Source: an uncultured bacterium (GTDB lineage: Bacteria; Desulfobacterota_D; UBA1144). From it: a stretch of DNA of 55,051 nucleotides. Both the position numbers and the translations under genes were made by a program. Of this stretch, positions 18,056 through 27,734 are shown one piece after another. Positions within the stretch are counted from its first letter, which is position 1; every line of letters starts with the position of its first letter. The notes under the pieces were generated by a model, which saw only the letters and a list, made by a program, of their open reading frames with translations, was not told the DNA's origin and searched no databases. The DNA lies in the NCBI GenBank assembly GCA_913050325.1, contig CAJWZP010000008.1, positions 1 through 55,051 of the forward strand, given 5' to 3'.

Positions 18056-19444
18056 TTTCTTTCCAACCGAATTATTTTTAGTATTAAATTTCAAAAAATC
18101 TAAAATCGTGCTGAAGATATCAATTGTTCTAATAGGAAAGTCATTTATGATTTTTTTATTTAAGATTATAGGTATTTGCATATGTTCTCTTCTCAAAGAA
18201 CCATGAGAAGACCTATGTTCAGGAAATTCATATTTTTCTCTAAAATCATATCCATTGTTAGCGCTCACTATTATATCTCCTGACCTATTTGATTTAAAAA
18301 TTTGAACAATTTGAACAATTGCATCTGGATAATCAGTATTAATTGTTAGCTCTAATAATTTGTCAGCACTATAAAAACCTTCTGAAATATTATATTTAAA
18401 TGGATCATTAATTAATGGTTGATAATAAATATCAGATTCAGCATCTCTAATGATTGCTTTACCATTCATACTTTCAACTATTATTTCTTCCTTGGGATTT
18501 TTATAAGCAACAATATCTACCGCATCATTTTTTAGTAACAAATTTAAAAAATCTTTATGATTATTTATATTAAATTTTTCTGACCAATTGAAATTCTCAT
18601 TTAAATAAATATGCGCCATTGAGTTACCTGATACCATAACCGAACAATTAAAATCTTTGTAAAATTTTTGTAATATTAATGGATAATAGAAAACTTGTTT
18701 ACCGATACTTTTACAGAAATCAACTAAGTCAAAATGCCTATTTGTATTTGTATGACCATGATCACTTGTTATAATTAAAAGACTATCATTCCATAGATTA
18801 TTTTTTTTTAATTTACTAACTAATAATCCAAGGTTATCATCAAATTTTTTATATAGTTCCCTTACATCACTATGATCTGATCCTTTAATATGTGAAATTG
18901 AGTCTATTCCATAAAGACAACAAAAATAAAAATTAAAGTCATCATTTAATACCTTAAATAATTTTTTAAATGCTGATGAATCAATTATGGTCGAACCGTA
19001 AAAATGTGAAAGTAATTTATAAAATATTTTAGAGTTCCTTGTTAAATTTTGTGATTTTTTAAGCCCCTTGGTAATCTCATTAAAAATTGAAATCGACTTA
19101 GGTATTATCTCAAACAGAGTTTTATATGATTTTTTAATATCTGAATTGAAATAAATATTTTCGAAACCTACATAGCTTCTATGTGAACCAGAATCAAATT
19201 TTCTTTTACTATACATATTTTTATCAAACCATCTAATACCGGGCATATTAGCCGGTCCAGGATATGTTCCAGTCAAAAAAGGTATGTATGCTGGACCAGT
19301 AGTTGATGGAAAAACAGTAACACCTTCATTGTGTGAACCTTCATCAATAATTTTTTTTAAATTTGGTAAATTATTTTTTTTAAGTTCCTCGAATAAAATA
19401 TCAGATCTGGCTCCATCTAATAGAAGAAATATTACTTTTTTCAA
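18041..19444 (-). CDS. Alkaline-phosphatase-superfamily phosphodiesterase (nucleotide pyrophosphatase type)
   Basis: The N-terminus FLLLDGARSDIL supplies the first metal aspartate and FPSTTGPAY the nucleophile threonine of type I phosphodiesterase/nucleotide pyrophosphatases. SDHGHTNTNRHF and the HRSSHGS segment provide further metal ligands. 467 aa. There is no clear signal peptide, so it is probably cytoplasmic. Substrate unknown (phosphodiester or sulfate-type). The start is TTG 19444, since no in-frame ATG precedes LLLDGAR. It overlaps the 3' end of carD by 15 bp, and lies 16 bp after the small gene upstream. Confidence 0.8.
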   Translation of the reverse strand: MKKVIFLLLDGARSDILFEELKKNNLPNLKKIIDEGSHNEGVTVFPSTTGPAYIPFLTGTYPGPANMPGIRWFDKNMYSKRKFDSGSHRSYVGFENIYFNSDIKKSYKTLFEIIPKSISIFNEITKGLKKSQNLTRNSKIFYKLLSHFYGSTIIDSSAFKKLFKVLNDDFNFYFCCLYGIDSISHIKGSDHSDVRELYKKFDDNLGLLVSKLKKNNLWNDSLLIITSDHGHTNTNRHFDLVDFCKSIGKQVFYYPLILQKFYKDFNCSVMVSGNSMAHIYLNENFNWSEKFNINNHKDFLNLLLKNDAVDIVAYKNPKEEIIVESMNGKAIIRDAESDIYYQPLINDPFKYNISEGFYSADKLLELTINTDYPDAIVQIVQIFKSNRSGDIIVSANNGYDFREKYEFPEHRSSHGSLRREHMQIPIILNKKIINDFPIRTIDIFSTILDFLKFNTKNNSVGKKLNIN

Positions 19445-19460
19445 ACTATGTAACCTAACT

Positions 19461-19772
19461 TTAATTTAATTTGTTTTGATCTTTCCATTCTTCCTCTGTA
19501 ATTATAAAGCCATCCTTATCTCTGAAAACTCCTTTATCTCTATTATTATCATCAATTTCATCATTCCATCTTTCATTTCTCAACCATCTTTCTGGATGGG
19601 GGACATATTTTTCTTCACCTGTAGTTTTATATAAAATATTAAAACGTCTAGCTAACTCTTGTGGCGATAATGATGTTTTGATTTTAATATAAACTTCTTT
19701 AGCTTTTTTTTTATTTACTTTTCTACCAAGTAATAATTTCCAGAAAAGTTCAAATTCGTCTTTTTTTTCCAT
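19461..19772 (-). CDS. Small protein resembling C-terminal region of phage replication proteins
   Basis: This is a 103-aa soluble protein. It begins with an aromatic-basic helix (FWKLLLGRKVNKKKAKEVY) and contains KYVPHPERWLRNERWNDE. That combination closely resembles the conserved tail of phage-type replication or helicase-loader proteins (W..YP.K-type helix, then HP..WLN.ERW.DE). The rest of such proteins is absent and there are no phage genes nearby, so it may be a domesticated fragment. Function not assigned. It is probably co-transcribed with the phosphodiesterase gene. Confidence 0.6.
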   Translation of the reverse strand: MEKKDEFELFWKLLLGRKVNKKKAKEVYIKIKTSLSPQELARRFNILYKTTGEEKYVPHPERWLRNERWNDEIDDNNRDKGVFRDKDGFIITEEEWKDQNKLN

Positions 19773-19834
19773 AATATTATATAATTAATGTGTCTAAATT
19801 TTACCTATAATTAAAATATTTACTAATAACTAAT

Positions 19835-21007
19835 TTATCTAAAAGCTTTTAATTTTTTAAGTAAAGCTTTTAATTTGTTTATATGTTTCAGTGTGTGATT
19901 CGACATTAAAGTTATTCTTATTCTAGATGATCCTTTTGGAACAGATGGAGGCCTAACCGCAGGAATATAAATTCCATTATCAAATAAAAATTTTGATATT
20001 TTCAATGTTTTAATTTCACTTCCAAATATTATTGGAATTATTGGAGTGCCACTACTGACATATTCAAAATTATTTTCTTTTAGAAAATTAGTAATACTAT
20101 TAATATTAAAAAATAATTTTTCTCTTAATTTTTTAGATTTTTGTATATTTTCTATAGCAACAATCGAGGTCATTAAATTTGATGCAGGTAAAGAGGTATC
20201 AAAAATAAATGACCTTGCTCTATTTTTTAAAAAATCTATGAAAACTTTTGAGCCTGCAACGTATCCTCCAACCGAGCCAACAGCCTTAGAAAGAGTTCCC
20301 ATACAGATATCAATATTTTTTTGTACACCAAACATTTCAGATGCACCACTACCATCTTTTCCTAAGACTCCAGTTGCATGAGCTTCATCTATCATTGATA
20401 TACAATTGTACCTCTTAGACAACGAAACTATTTCATCCAATGGCGCAATGTCTCCATCCATACTAAAAACACTATCCGTTATAATTATTTTTCTTACATT
20501 GGATTTAATTTTTTTTAATTCATCTTCAAGATGAGTCATATCGCAATGTCTATAAATAATAATATTTGCTTTTGACATTCTTGCACCATCAATCAAAGAG
20601 GCATGATTAAGTTCATCGCTGAAAATTAAATCACCCTTTCTAGCTATTGAAGATATAACCCCAATATTTGCCAAGTAGCCTGAGCTAAAAATAATTGCAT
20701 CTTGAGTTTTTTTAAATTTTGCTATTTTTCTTTCAAGTTTATTATGCAAATCTGATGTACCGGTAACTAGTCTTGATCCACCTGTACCAGTACCATATTT
20801 TTCTAAAATTTTTGATGAACGGCTGATAACTTGTCTTTTCGTGGTCATCCCCAAATAATTATTTGATGCGAATTGAATATACTTTTTTTTACCAATAGAA
20901 ATTTCAGGGGACATACTTGATTCAATTTCTATTAATTTTCTATGTAAATTTTTCTTTTTGATTCCATTTACTTCATTAATCAGCCAATTGTTGAAATCTT
21001 TATTCAT
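19835..21007 (-). CDS. bioF: 8-amino-7-oxononanoate synthase
   Basis: BioF condenses pimeloyl-ACP/CoA with alanine in biotin synthesis, using PLP. The PLP lysine is in TLSKAVGSVGGYV; FASNNYLGM, TGTGGSRLVTG and IDEAHATGVLG are conserved alpha-oxoamine synthase motifs. 390 aa is normal. It could in principle be the related glycine C-acetyltransferase, but its place directly after bioB and bioA settles it as bioF. It overlaps bioA by 8 bp and ends the bio operon here. Confidence 0.94.
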   Translation of the reverse strand: MNKDFNNWLINEVNGIKKKNLHRKLIEIESSMSPEISIGKKKYIQFASNNYLGMTTKRQVISRSSKILEKYGTGTGGSRLVTGTSDLHNKLERKIAKFKKTQDAIIFSSGYLANIGVISSIARKGDLIFSDELNHASLIDGARMSKANIIIYRHCDMTHLEDELKKIKSNVRKIIITDSVFSMDGDIAPLDEIVSLSKRYNCISMIDEAHATGVLGKDGSGASEMFGVQKNIDICMGTLSKAVGSVGGYVAGSKVFIDFLKNRARSFIFDTSLPASNLMTSIVAIENIQKSKKLREKLFFNINSITNFLKENNFEYVSSGTPIIPIIFGSEIKTLKISKFLFDNGIYIPAVRPPSVPKGSSRIRITLMSNHTLKHINKLKALLKKLKAFR

Positions 21008-22322
21008 TGTTTTCAGTTACTTCTTTTATGGCTTTATATGTAGATCTTGCAAGTTTTTTTATTTCGGATTCATTAATTGATATGGGTGGCATTAAGACTA
21101 TAGTATTTCCTAAAGGTCTAAGTAAAACACCTTCATTGAGTACATGATCGCAAACTTTCTTTCCGATTCTATCTCTGATATCAAAATCAATTTTTTTATT
21201 TTTATCTTTTACTAGATCTATACCAGCCATAAGTCCTTTATTCCTAACATCCCCTACATTTTTTAACCCTTTAAACTCCTTTAGTTCATTTTCAAAAATT
21301 TCTATTTTATCTTTTAACTTTATTAAAGTTTTATCATTTTCAAAAATTTCTAAATTTGCAATAGCTGCAGCACATGAAAGAGGGTTTCCCGAATAACTAT
21401 GACCGTGAAAAAAAGCTTTTAACTCTTCATAGTCACCTAAAAAAGTATCAAAGATATCTTGTGTTGTTATTGTAGCCGAGAGTGGTAAATACCCACCAGT
21501 CAGACCTTTTCCTAATACTAATATATCTGGAGTAACAGAATCATGTTCACAGGCAAACATCTTTCCTGTTCTACCGAAACCAGTTGCCACTTCGTCAAGA
21601 ATTAGTAGAATATTATATTCATCACACATTCCTCTTACCTTTTTTAAATAACCATCACTTGCAACTTTCATCCCTCCAGCCGCTTGAACATATGGTTCTA
21701 ATATTAACGCAGCAATTTCGTTCGAGTTTTCACTTAAAGTTAAATTGAGCTCGTTTAAAAAAGACTCAGTATTATCATATGAACTAACTTTGAAACTTTC
21801 AAAAAGCAAAGGTTCAAATGTTGAATGAAAAAGATCAATACCACCAACAGAAACTGCACCTAACGTATCACCATGGTACCCATCCTTAAGACAAACAAAC
21901 TTCTTTTTTTCTGGCTTTCCTTTTAATATCCAATATTGAAATGCCATTTTTAAACCAACTTCAACAGCACTAGCTCCATCACCTGAATAAAATACTTTCC
22001 TCAAACCATCAGGAGATATATCTATTAGCTTTTTAGCTAATATTGATGCGGACGGATTTGTAACACCAAGTAAAGTTGAATGTGCAATTTTATCAATTTG
22101 TTTTTTTATAGCCTTATTTATATTTTCAGAATTATGGCCGTGGATGTTAACCCATAAGGATGATACCCCATCAATGTACCTATTACCTTCCGAATCAATT
22201 AGATATATTCCTTCAGAATCCTCTATAACTAGTGGTGATTCCTCAGCATATTCTTTCATCTGAGTAAAAGGATGCCAAATATACTCTAAATCATATTCTT
22301 GAATTTTTGTTTTTGAAGACAT
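21000..22322 (-). CDS. bioA: Adenosylmethionine-8-amino-7-oxononanoate aminotransferase
   Basis: BioA transfers an amino group (usually from S-adenosylmethionine) to KAPA to give DAPA. The start region YIWHPFTQM is diagnostic for BioA; DGVSSLWVNIHGH, YSGDGASAVEVG, DEVATGFGRTG and the PLP lysine in LGKGLTGGYLPLSA are also seen. 440 aa is normal. It is 2 bp from bioB and overlaps bioF by 8 bp. Confidence 0.96.
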   Translation of the reverse strand: MSSKTKIQEYDLEYIWHPFTQMKEYAEESPLVIEDSEGIYLIDSEGNRYIDGVSSLWVNIHGHNSENINKAIKKQIDKIAHSTLLGVTNPSASILAKKLIDISPDGLRKVFYSGDGASAVEVGLKMAFQYWILKGKPEKKKFVCLKDGYHGDTLGAVSVGGIDLFHSTFEPLLFESFKVSSYDNTESFLNELNLTLSENSNEIAALILEPYVQAAGGMKVASDGYLKKVRGMCDEYNILLILDEVATGFGRTGKMFACEHDSVTPDILVLGKGLTGGYLPLSATITTQDIFDTFLGDYEELKAFFHGHSYSGNPLSCAAAIANLEIFENDKTLIKLKDKIEIFENELKEFKGLKNVGDVRNKGLMAGIDLVKDKNKKIDFDIRDRIGKKVCDHVLNEGVLLRPLGNTIVLMPPISINESEIKKLARSTYKAIKEVTENNE

Positions 22323-22324
22323 CT

Positions 22325-23317
22325 CTAAATTTTATTGTTATACCTATCCATTATTGGCATTTGTAAATCTTCTATCATTTTTAAGTCATCTTCTGGAGGT
22401 CTACCTTCAGTTGTAAGATAATTTCCAATTATCATTCCATTTGCTCCCGCAACTATTCCCATAGACTGTAAATCTCTAAGTGTTATTTCTCTACCTCCAC
22501 CAGACATTAAAACTTTATCGGGCATTATCAATCTCCATATAGCTATTGTTTTGACAGCTTCAATACTCGGCAAAGGCTTTAAATGTCCCAAAGGTGTTCC
22601 AGGTCTTGGGTTTAAAAAATTAATAGGAACTGTATGTGGATCTAATTCTTTTATTTCGAATGCAAATTTAATTCTTTGTTCAACAGATTCCCCCATTCCA
22701 ATAATTCCACCACAACAAAGTTCCATACCAGCTTCTTTAGCCAGCTTTGCGGTACCTAGTCTTTCATCGTAACTGTGTGTTGTACAAATATTAGGAAAGA
22801 ACTCCCTGCATGCTTCAAGATTGTGATTATATCTCCAAACTCCTGCCTTACCTAATGCAAATGCTTGTTCCCTGGTTAAACTCCCAAGAGAGCAACCTAT
22901 TTCTAAATTAGTATTCTTTTTAACTAAATGAATGGATTCTAAAACTTTTTCGAATTGTTTTTTACTTGGACCTTTTACAGCAATTACGATACAAAAATCA
23001 AAAGCTCCCATCTTTTGTGATTGAATTGCAGCCTGTAACACTTCATCTGGATCTAAGACTGCGTGCTTAGATATTGGAGAAGAAAAGTGAACCGACTGAG
23101 AACAGAAAGAACAGTCCTCGGAACAGTCACCTGTTTTAGCACTTATAATTGATCTCAGAAAAACCCCATCACCTTTATATTTAACAGTAACTTTTCTGGC
23201 CAAGCTTGTAAGTTCTAAAACTTTTTCTTTAGGTATTTTTGTAAGCTCAAGTGCTTGTTCAAAATCAATAGACTCATTATTATCAAGAATTTGTTTCTCT
23301 AATTTCTTTAAATCCAT
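22325..23317 (-). CDS. bioB: Biotin synthase
   Basis: BioB is a radical-SAM enzyme that inserts sulfur into dethiobiotin. The SAM-cluster motif CSEDCSFC is present, followed by SQSVHF; the remaining [2Fe-2S] ligand region and the C-terminal GGREITLRD and GNYLTTEGR segments are conserved. 330 aa. AAAGGGG lies just before the ATG. It leads the bioBAF operon. bioC and bioD are not adjacent and must be elsewhere or replaced. Confidence 0.97.
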   Translation of the reverse strand: MDLKKLEKQILDNNESIDFEQALELTKIPKEKVLELTSLARKVTVKYKGDGVFLRSIISAKTGDCSEDCSFCSQSVHFSSPISKHAVLDPDEVLQAAIQSQKMGAFDFCIVIAVKGPSKKQFEKVLESIHLVKKNTNLEIGCSLGSLTREQAFALGKAGVWRYNHNLEACREFFPNICTTHSYDERLGTAKLAKEAGMELCCGGIIGMGESVEQRIKFAFEIKELDPHTVPINFLNPRPGTPLGHLKPLPSIEAVKTIAIWRLIMPDKVLMSGGGREITLRDLQSMGIVAGANGMIIGNYLTTEGRPPEDDLKMIEDLQMPIMDRYNNKI

Positions 23318-23344
23318 AACAGTGTCCCCTTTAAAACATTAACT

Positions 23345-23373
23345 ATTTTACATATAATGTATATTTTATTCAA
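23345..23373 (-). promoter_or_regulatory. Candidate sigma-70 promoter for bioBAF
   Basis: On the minus strand TTGAAT (23373-23368) and TAAAAT (23350-23345) are 17 bp apart. This gives a short leader that includes the bioB ribosome binding site AAAGGGG. No clear BirA operator is recognised. Confidence 0.4.
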
Positions 23374-23382
23374 TTGCTTAAA

Positions 23383-23883
23383 ATGGAAAAAAAATTAGAT
23401 AATTTGAAAATTCAATTTTGGTCTAAAATAAGGGATTACTTTAAGAAAATTCATGATATTGGAGAATTTAATGATAATTTATTCAATTATGATGATATTC
23501 CTCGAGTCTTTTACAAAAATAGAGTTGTTTTGCCAAAAAATATCTTAATTAAGTATTTAAATAATAATAATTTAGTAGAAATTGAAAGGTTTATCCTTAA
23601 CACATTTATTCTATCTTTAAATTTATTTTTAAAATTCGATGAGAAAAATATTAAAATTTTAGCAGATTCAATTTGTTGTATTGAATTTGGCAGTATAGAA
23701 GGAACAAAAACACAATTAGAACAGGCTTTTTTTTATAAAATCTATAAAGATATAATATTAAATAAATCTTTTAATGATGTAGGGTTGGAGGAAAAGCAAA
23801 ACTTAATTAAAAATATATATAAAAAGATTAATGAATGGAATAAAGATAAAAGTTTATATAGAAAAGATATTGATAATTTATAA
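23383..23883 (+). CDS. Hypothetical protein, 166 aa, soluble
   Basis: I do not recognise this protein. It is lysine-, asparagine- and isoleucine-rich with no signal peptide or membrane segment, and mostly helical by composition. A mid-region CCIEFGSIEG and a C-terminal helical stretch (KQNLIKNIYKKINEW) are the only distinctive parts. I start at ATG 23383; the TTG nine bases upstream is also in frame. It lies between the divergent bioB gene and the convergent mqnC (14 bp away), so it is probably monocistronic. Confidence 0.6.
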   Translation: MEKKLDNLKIQFWSKIRDYFKKIHDIGEFNDNLFNYDDIPRVFYKNRVVLPKNILIKYLNNNNLVEIERFILNTFILSLNLFLKFDEKNIKILADSICCIEFGSIEGTKTQLEQAFFYKIYKDIILNKSFNDVGLEEKQNLIKNIYKKINEWNKDKSLYRKDIDNL

Positions 23884-23896
23884 ATATTTGCATCCA

Positions 23897-24967
23897 TTAA
23901 TACTCTTTAATTTTTTCATAGAATGTATCTCTTTGTATAGGTTGAAAACCCTCTGATCTAATTATATGTACTATCTCTTCAATTCCTGCTCTATAGGGAT
24001 TATTTGCAGACTTTAAAACATTCTCTTGAAGTAAAGTTCCACCAACATCATTAGCTCCATAATGGAGTGAAACTCCTCCAACCTTAAAGCCTTGAGTAAA
24101 CCATGAGCCTTGAATATATTTAAAATTATCCAAGAAAATTCTCGATAAACCTAAAACTCTAAGGTACCTGTCTCCCCCAATTTCAGTAGAAATTTTATTT
24201 TCCATAAAAGTGTTTTCAGGCTTAAAAGTCCAAGGGATAAAAGATAAAAAATTAGAAGTTTTATCTTGCAAATTTCTAATTTTAAAAAGATGTTCAATAA
24301 TATCTTCATCCTCTTCTGCATGTCCAAACATCATTGTTGCAGTTGATTTAAACCCAATATTATGAGCCTCTTCAGTAATTCGCATCCAATTATCTGCATC
24401 AATTTTTAAAGGACTTATTCTTTTTCTAACTCTATTAGATAAAACTTCAGCACCACCACCTGGAATAGTTCTTAATCCATGATTCCAAAAATTTTTAAGG
24501 ACTTCTTTCGTACTTATCTTTGAATATTTTGCAACTGAAAAAACTTCAGGAGCAGAAAAAGCATGTAAATGAATATTTGGTACTTCACTTGTTATTTTAT
24601 CAATTATTTCTAGATAATATTCTAATCTTAACTCTGGATTGTGCCCTCCTTGAAGGAGAACTGTGGTGGCTCCATTATGATACGATGTTTTTACTATTTC
24701 TAATATTTTGTCTACAGTCAAAGTGTATGAATCACTATGTTCTTTTTTTCTCCAAAAGGCGCAAAAGGAACAATCTGTCTCACAAATATTTGTATAATTT
24801 GGATTAGTATCTATTACGAATGAAACATTTGTGGATGGATCTAAGGAATTCTTTCTAATCATAGCAATTCTTCCAATATCCAAAGTATTAATATTGTCTA
24901 ATATATAATGAGCATCATCTTTATCAATACGCTCAGAATTGATTACTTTTTGCAAAATATCATGCAT
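23897..24967 (-). CDS. mqnC: Cyclic dehypoxanthinyl futalosine synthase (menaquinone synthesis)
   Basis: MqnC is a radical-SAM enzyme of the futalosine route to menaquinone, cyclising dehypoxanthine futalosine. The cluster motif CETDCSFCAFWRK is typical, followed by QGGHNPEL, the GGAEVLS segment, MFGHAEEDED and a C-terminal HYGANDVGGT motif. 356 aa matches MqnC; the related MqnE is longer and lacks the FCAFWR wording. No other mqn gene is in the window. The start lacks a Shine-Dalgarno sequence but has a -10-like box 6 nt upstream. Confidence 0.88.
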   Translation of the reverse strand: MHDILQKVINSERIDKDDAHYILDNINTLDIGRIAMIRKNSLDPSTNVSFVIDTNPNYTNICETDCSFCAFWRKKEHSDSYTLTVDKILEIVKTSYHNGATTVLLQGGHNPELRLEYYLEIIDKITSEVPNIHLHAFSAPEVFSVAKYSKISTKEVLKNFWNHGLRTIPGGGAEVLSNRVRKRISPLKIDADNWMRITEEAHNIGFKSTATMMFGHAEEDEDIIEHLFKIRNLQDKTSNFLSFIPWTFKPENTFMENKISTEIGGDRYLRVLGLSRIFLDNFKYIQGSWFTQGFKVGGVSLHYGANDVGGTLLQENVLKSANNPYRAGIEEIVHIIRSEGFQPIQRDTFYEKIKEY

Positions 24968-24973
24968 AATTTT

Positions 24974-25001
24974 ATTAAAACGAAATAAATTATATTTTCA
25001 A
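24974..25001 (-). promoter_or_regulatory. Candidate leaderless promoter for mqnC
   Basis: On the minus strand TTGAAA (25001-24996), 16 bp, TTTAAT (24979-24974), then 6 nt to the mqnC ATG at 24967. There is no Shine-Dalgarno sequence. Confidence 0.4.
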
Positions 25002-25034
25002 TTAATTAATAGTATTAGTATAAAATTTATTCTT

Positions 25035-25724
25035 ATGATTAAAAAATTATTTTTTTTATTTTTAATATTTACATTAAATTTGAATTCTTCAGAAATAAAG
25101 AAGTTTTTCAACCCTAGAACTATAATTGTTGATGAAATATCACAACTAAGCTCAAATAAAAAGAAAGAAATTGAAAAAGTAAGATATAAGAGTGATGTTG
25201 AATATATATTTATTGATGGAAAAAAGTTTAATTTTAGTAAAACTTTTGAACTTAATGGAGAGAACAATTTAAAAATAAAAATTTACAAGTTTAAAATAAA
25301 GGTTGCTGAATTTATATCTAATGGAGAAGATGCGACATTTAATAGAATATTTAAAGATGAAAAAAAAAGAAGCGAAGAAAATTTAAATCTAAGAATTTTT
25401 ACCAAGAGGCTAGATTTACCGATTAAGACTTTTGAACTTATAAATATTTTAAAAGGTACAATATTCACTCCATTTGAATCCGCAAAAATTTTACCATTCA
25501 AAAATAATATTTTAAAAATAAAAGAAGATGGAATTACTTTTTTTGTAAATGATCAAATGCAAATTAATAAAGTTTCTATTGATGATGGTAGGTATGCAAT
25601 TGTGGAGTATTTTGATTTTAGAGAAATTAAAGGATTAAGCTATAAAGTACCATTTAAAATTTCACTAAAAACAAATAAATTCAAAATGTTTATAAAACAT
25701 AAAAAAGTGGTTATTAAAAATTAA
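25035..25724 (+). CDS. Secreted protein of unknown function upstream of ptsH
   Basis: 229 aa. The N-terminus MIKKLFFLFLIFTLNLNSSE is a typical signal peptide (basic, hydrophobic, then polar with likely cleavage near SS-E). The mature part is lysine-rich and probably beta-rich and periplasmic. I do not recognise a family. I start at ATG 25035, since a start at 24939 would overlap the divergent mqnC gene and hide the signal peptide. One base separates its stop from ptsH, so the two are probably co-transcribed. Confidence 0.65.
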   Translation: MIKKLFFLFLIFTLNLNSSEIKKFFNPRTIIVDEISQLSSNKKKEIEKVRYKSDVEYIFIDGKKFNFSKTFELNGENNLKIKIYKFKIKVAEFISNGEDATFNRIFKDEKKRSEENLNLRIFTKRLDLPIKTFELINILKGTIFTPFESAKILPFKNNILKIKEDGITFFVNDQMQINKVSIDDGRYAIVEYFDFREIKGLSYKVPFKISLKTNKFKMFIKHKKVVIKN

Positions 25725-25725
25725 T

Positions 25726-25992
25726 ATGGTTAAAACTTTAAAATTAATAAACAAACTAGGGCTTCATGCTCGTGCTTCATCAAAATTAGTGGAAATATCC
25801 AATAAATATATTTCTGATATTTTTATCGAATATAATGGGCTTAAAGTTAATGCAAAAAGCATTCTGGGACTTCTTTCATTAGCTGCAAGTTACGGAACTG
25901 AAATCAAAATTCATATTGAAGGAACCGATAGCAGTGATGCATTGAATGAACTTGAAAATTTAATCAATAATAAATTTGGTGAATCCGAATGA
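25726..25992 (+). CDS. ptsH: Phosphocarrier protein HPr
   Basis: HPr carries phosphate from enzyme I to PTS acceptors. The active-site histidine is residue 14 in GLHARASSKL, and a serine at residue 45 in KSILGLLSLAAS sits at the HPr-kinase regulatory position. 88 aa is standard. It overlaps ptsI by 4 bp. No EIIA, EIIB or EIIC genes lie nearby, which suggests a regulatory rather than a transport PTS, though such genes may be elsewhere. Confidence 0.95.
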   Translation: MVKTLKLINKLGLHARASSKLVEISNKYISDIFIEYNGLKVNAKSILGLLSLAASYGTEIKIHIEGTDSSDALNELENLINNKFGESE

Positions 25993-27734
25993 GTTATGAA
26001 AAAAAAGGCGTAGCAGTTTCACATGGATTTGTGTCAGGAAATATTATATTAATTAATCAGGCACGTACGATTGTTGAAAAGAAAAAAATAACAAAAAGTG
26101 AGATATATACTGAGATTAATAGGCTACAAACTGCATTAGAACTATCCCTGAAAGAAATTAGTGAACTAAAAAACTCAAGTTCCTATGGATTAAAGTCAGA
26201 ACATATAGATATATTAGACTTTAATATTTTAGTTTTAGAAGATGAAATTCTTGTTTCAGAGGTTATACAAAAAATAAAAAAAGAATTAATTAATGCTGAA
26301 TGGGCTCTGAACAGTGTATTAACTGATAAAAGCAAAAATTTTTCTAAGGTAAAAGACCTTTATATGCAAGAAAGACTTGCAGATTTTTATTATATTGCTG
26401 AAAGACTTATTAAAAATTTACGTGGAAAAAGTGAATCATCAATTGAATTCAAAAAAAATTCAATTTTACTTGCACATGATTTATCTCCACTAGATGCACT
26501 TAAATATTGCCAAAATTCTAATGTTGTTGGATTAATAATGGATTTGGGAGGACCTACCTCTCACACAGCTATTATAGCTAGATCTTTAAATCTTACTTCA
26601 ATAATGTCGTTAGGTGATTTAAGCCATCAATTACCTCCGGGACAAAAAGTCTATGTTGATGGATATAAAGGAATTGTTTCGTGGCAATTAAAAAAAGATG
26701 AAAAAGAAGAAATGATCAAACTTGATAAAGAGTATAAGATTTTAGAAGAGAATCTTTTAGAATTTTCAAAATTATCCTCTGTAACAAAGGATAAATTTAA
26801 AATATTTACAAAAGCTAATATCGAAATAGTTTCTGAAATAAATTCAGCAATAAGATATGGTGCAGAAGGAATTGGAATGTACCGTACCGAATTTTTATTT
26901 ACTAGTACCGATCGCTTCCCGACACAAGATGAGCAATTTGATAATTATATTAATCTTTTGTCCTCAAATCACTTTGATGAAGTTACAATTAGAACATTGG
27001 ATATTGGTGGTGATAAATTAGCAACACAAGGGGAAGATGAAATTAATCCTGCTATGGGTGTCAGAGGAATTAGATACTCCCTTGCTAATGTTGAGATGTT
27101 TGCAGATCAAATTGAGGCAATTTTAAGAGTTTGTAATACAACTAAGAAAAAAATAAAAATATTACTGCCCATGGTTTCAACAATAGAAGAAATAATAGAA
27201 GCTAATGAGATTATTAATAATATTAATATGAAATATAAACTTAATGAACTATTTGAAATAGGTGTTGTCATTGAAACTCCTTCTGCTGCATTAATTACCA
27301 AAGAAATAAGTAGTAAGGTTGATTTTATTAGTATAGGAACCAACGACTTGATTCAATACGTTTTGGCAGCAGATAGGAACAATAAAGATTTAAGGTCAAT
27401 ATGGAATTACTATCAACCATCAATTATAAAAATGTTATATAATATTGTTACCTCTGTTGAAAATAATAAATATGTTTCAGTATGTGGAGAAATGGCAAGT
27501 AATTTATTAAGTTTACCAATTTTTGTTGGACTTAAAGTAAATGAACTGAGTATGAATTCACACTCAATTCCTATAATCAAGAGTGCAATGAATGAATTAG
27601 AACAGCATTATTGTGAAGATGTTCTGAAAGAATGCTTAAAAATGAGTAGACATTCCGAGATAGAAAACTATCTAAAAGAAACAATTAACAGTAATATTCA
27701 AAAAGCTAAATCGGTAATTAAATATGAATTTTAA
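25989..27734 (+). CDS. ptsI: PTS enzyme I
   Basis: Enzyme I autophosphorylates from phosphoenolpyruvate and passes phosphate to HPr. The phospho-histidine is residue 192 in GGPTSHTAIIARSL. The PEP-binding barrel shows GIGMYRTEFLF, the MGVRGIRYSL segment, the ISIGTNDLIQY motif and the C-terminal VCGEMAS with the active-site cysteine. 581 aa, without the N-terminal GAF domain of PtsP, so it is the sugar-type architecture. The ATG overlaps the end of ptsH (ATGA). Confidence 0.96.
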   Translation: MSYEKKGVAVSHGFVSGNIILINQARTIVEKKKITKSEIYTEINRLQTALELSLKEISELKNSSSYGLKSEHIDILDFNILVLEDEILVSEVIQKIKKELINAEWALNSVLTDKSKNFSKVKDLYMQERLADFYYIAERLIKNLRGKSESSIEFKKNSILLAHDLSPLDALKYCQNSNVVGLIMDLGGPTSHTAIIARSLNLTSIMSLGDLSHQLPPGQKVYVDGYKGIVSWQLKKDEKEEMIKLDKEYKILEENLLEFSKLSSVTKDKFKIFTKANIEIVSEINSAIRYGAEGIGMYRTEFLFTSTDRFPTQDEQFDNYINLLSSNHFDEVTIRTLDIGGDKLATQGEDEINPAMGVRGIRYSLANVEMFADQIEAILRVCNTTKKKIKILLPMVSTIEEIIEANEIINNINMKYKLNELFEIGVVIETPSAALITKEISSKVDFISIGTNDLIQYVLAADRNNKDLRSIWNYYQPSIIKMLYNIVTSVENNKYVSVCGEMASNLLSLPIFVGLKVNELSMNSHSIPIIKSAMNELEQHYCEDVLKECLKMSRHSEIENYLKETINSNIQKAKSVIKYEF

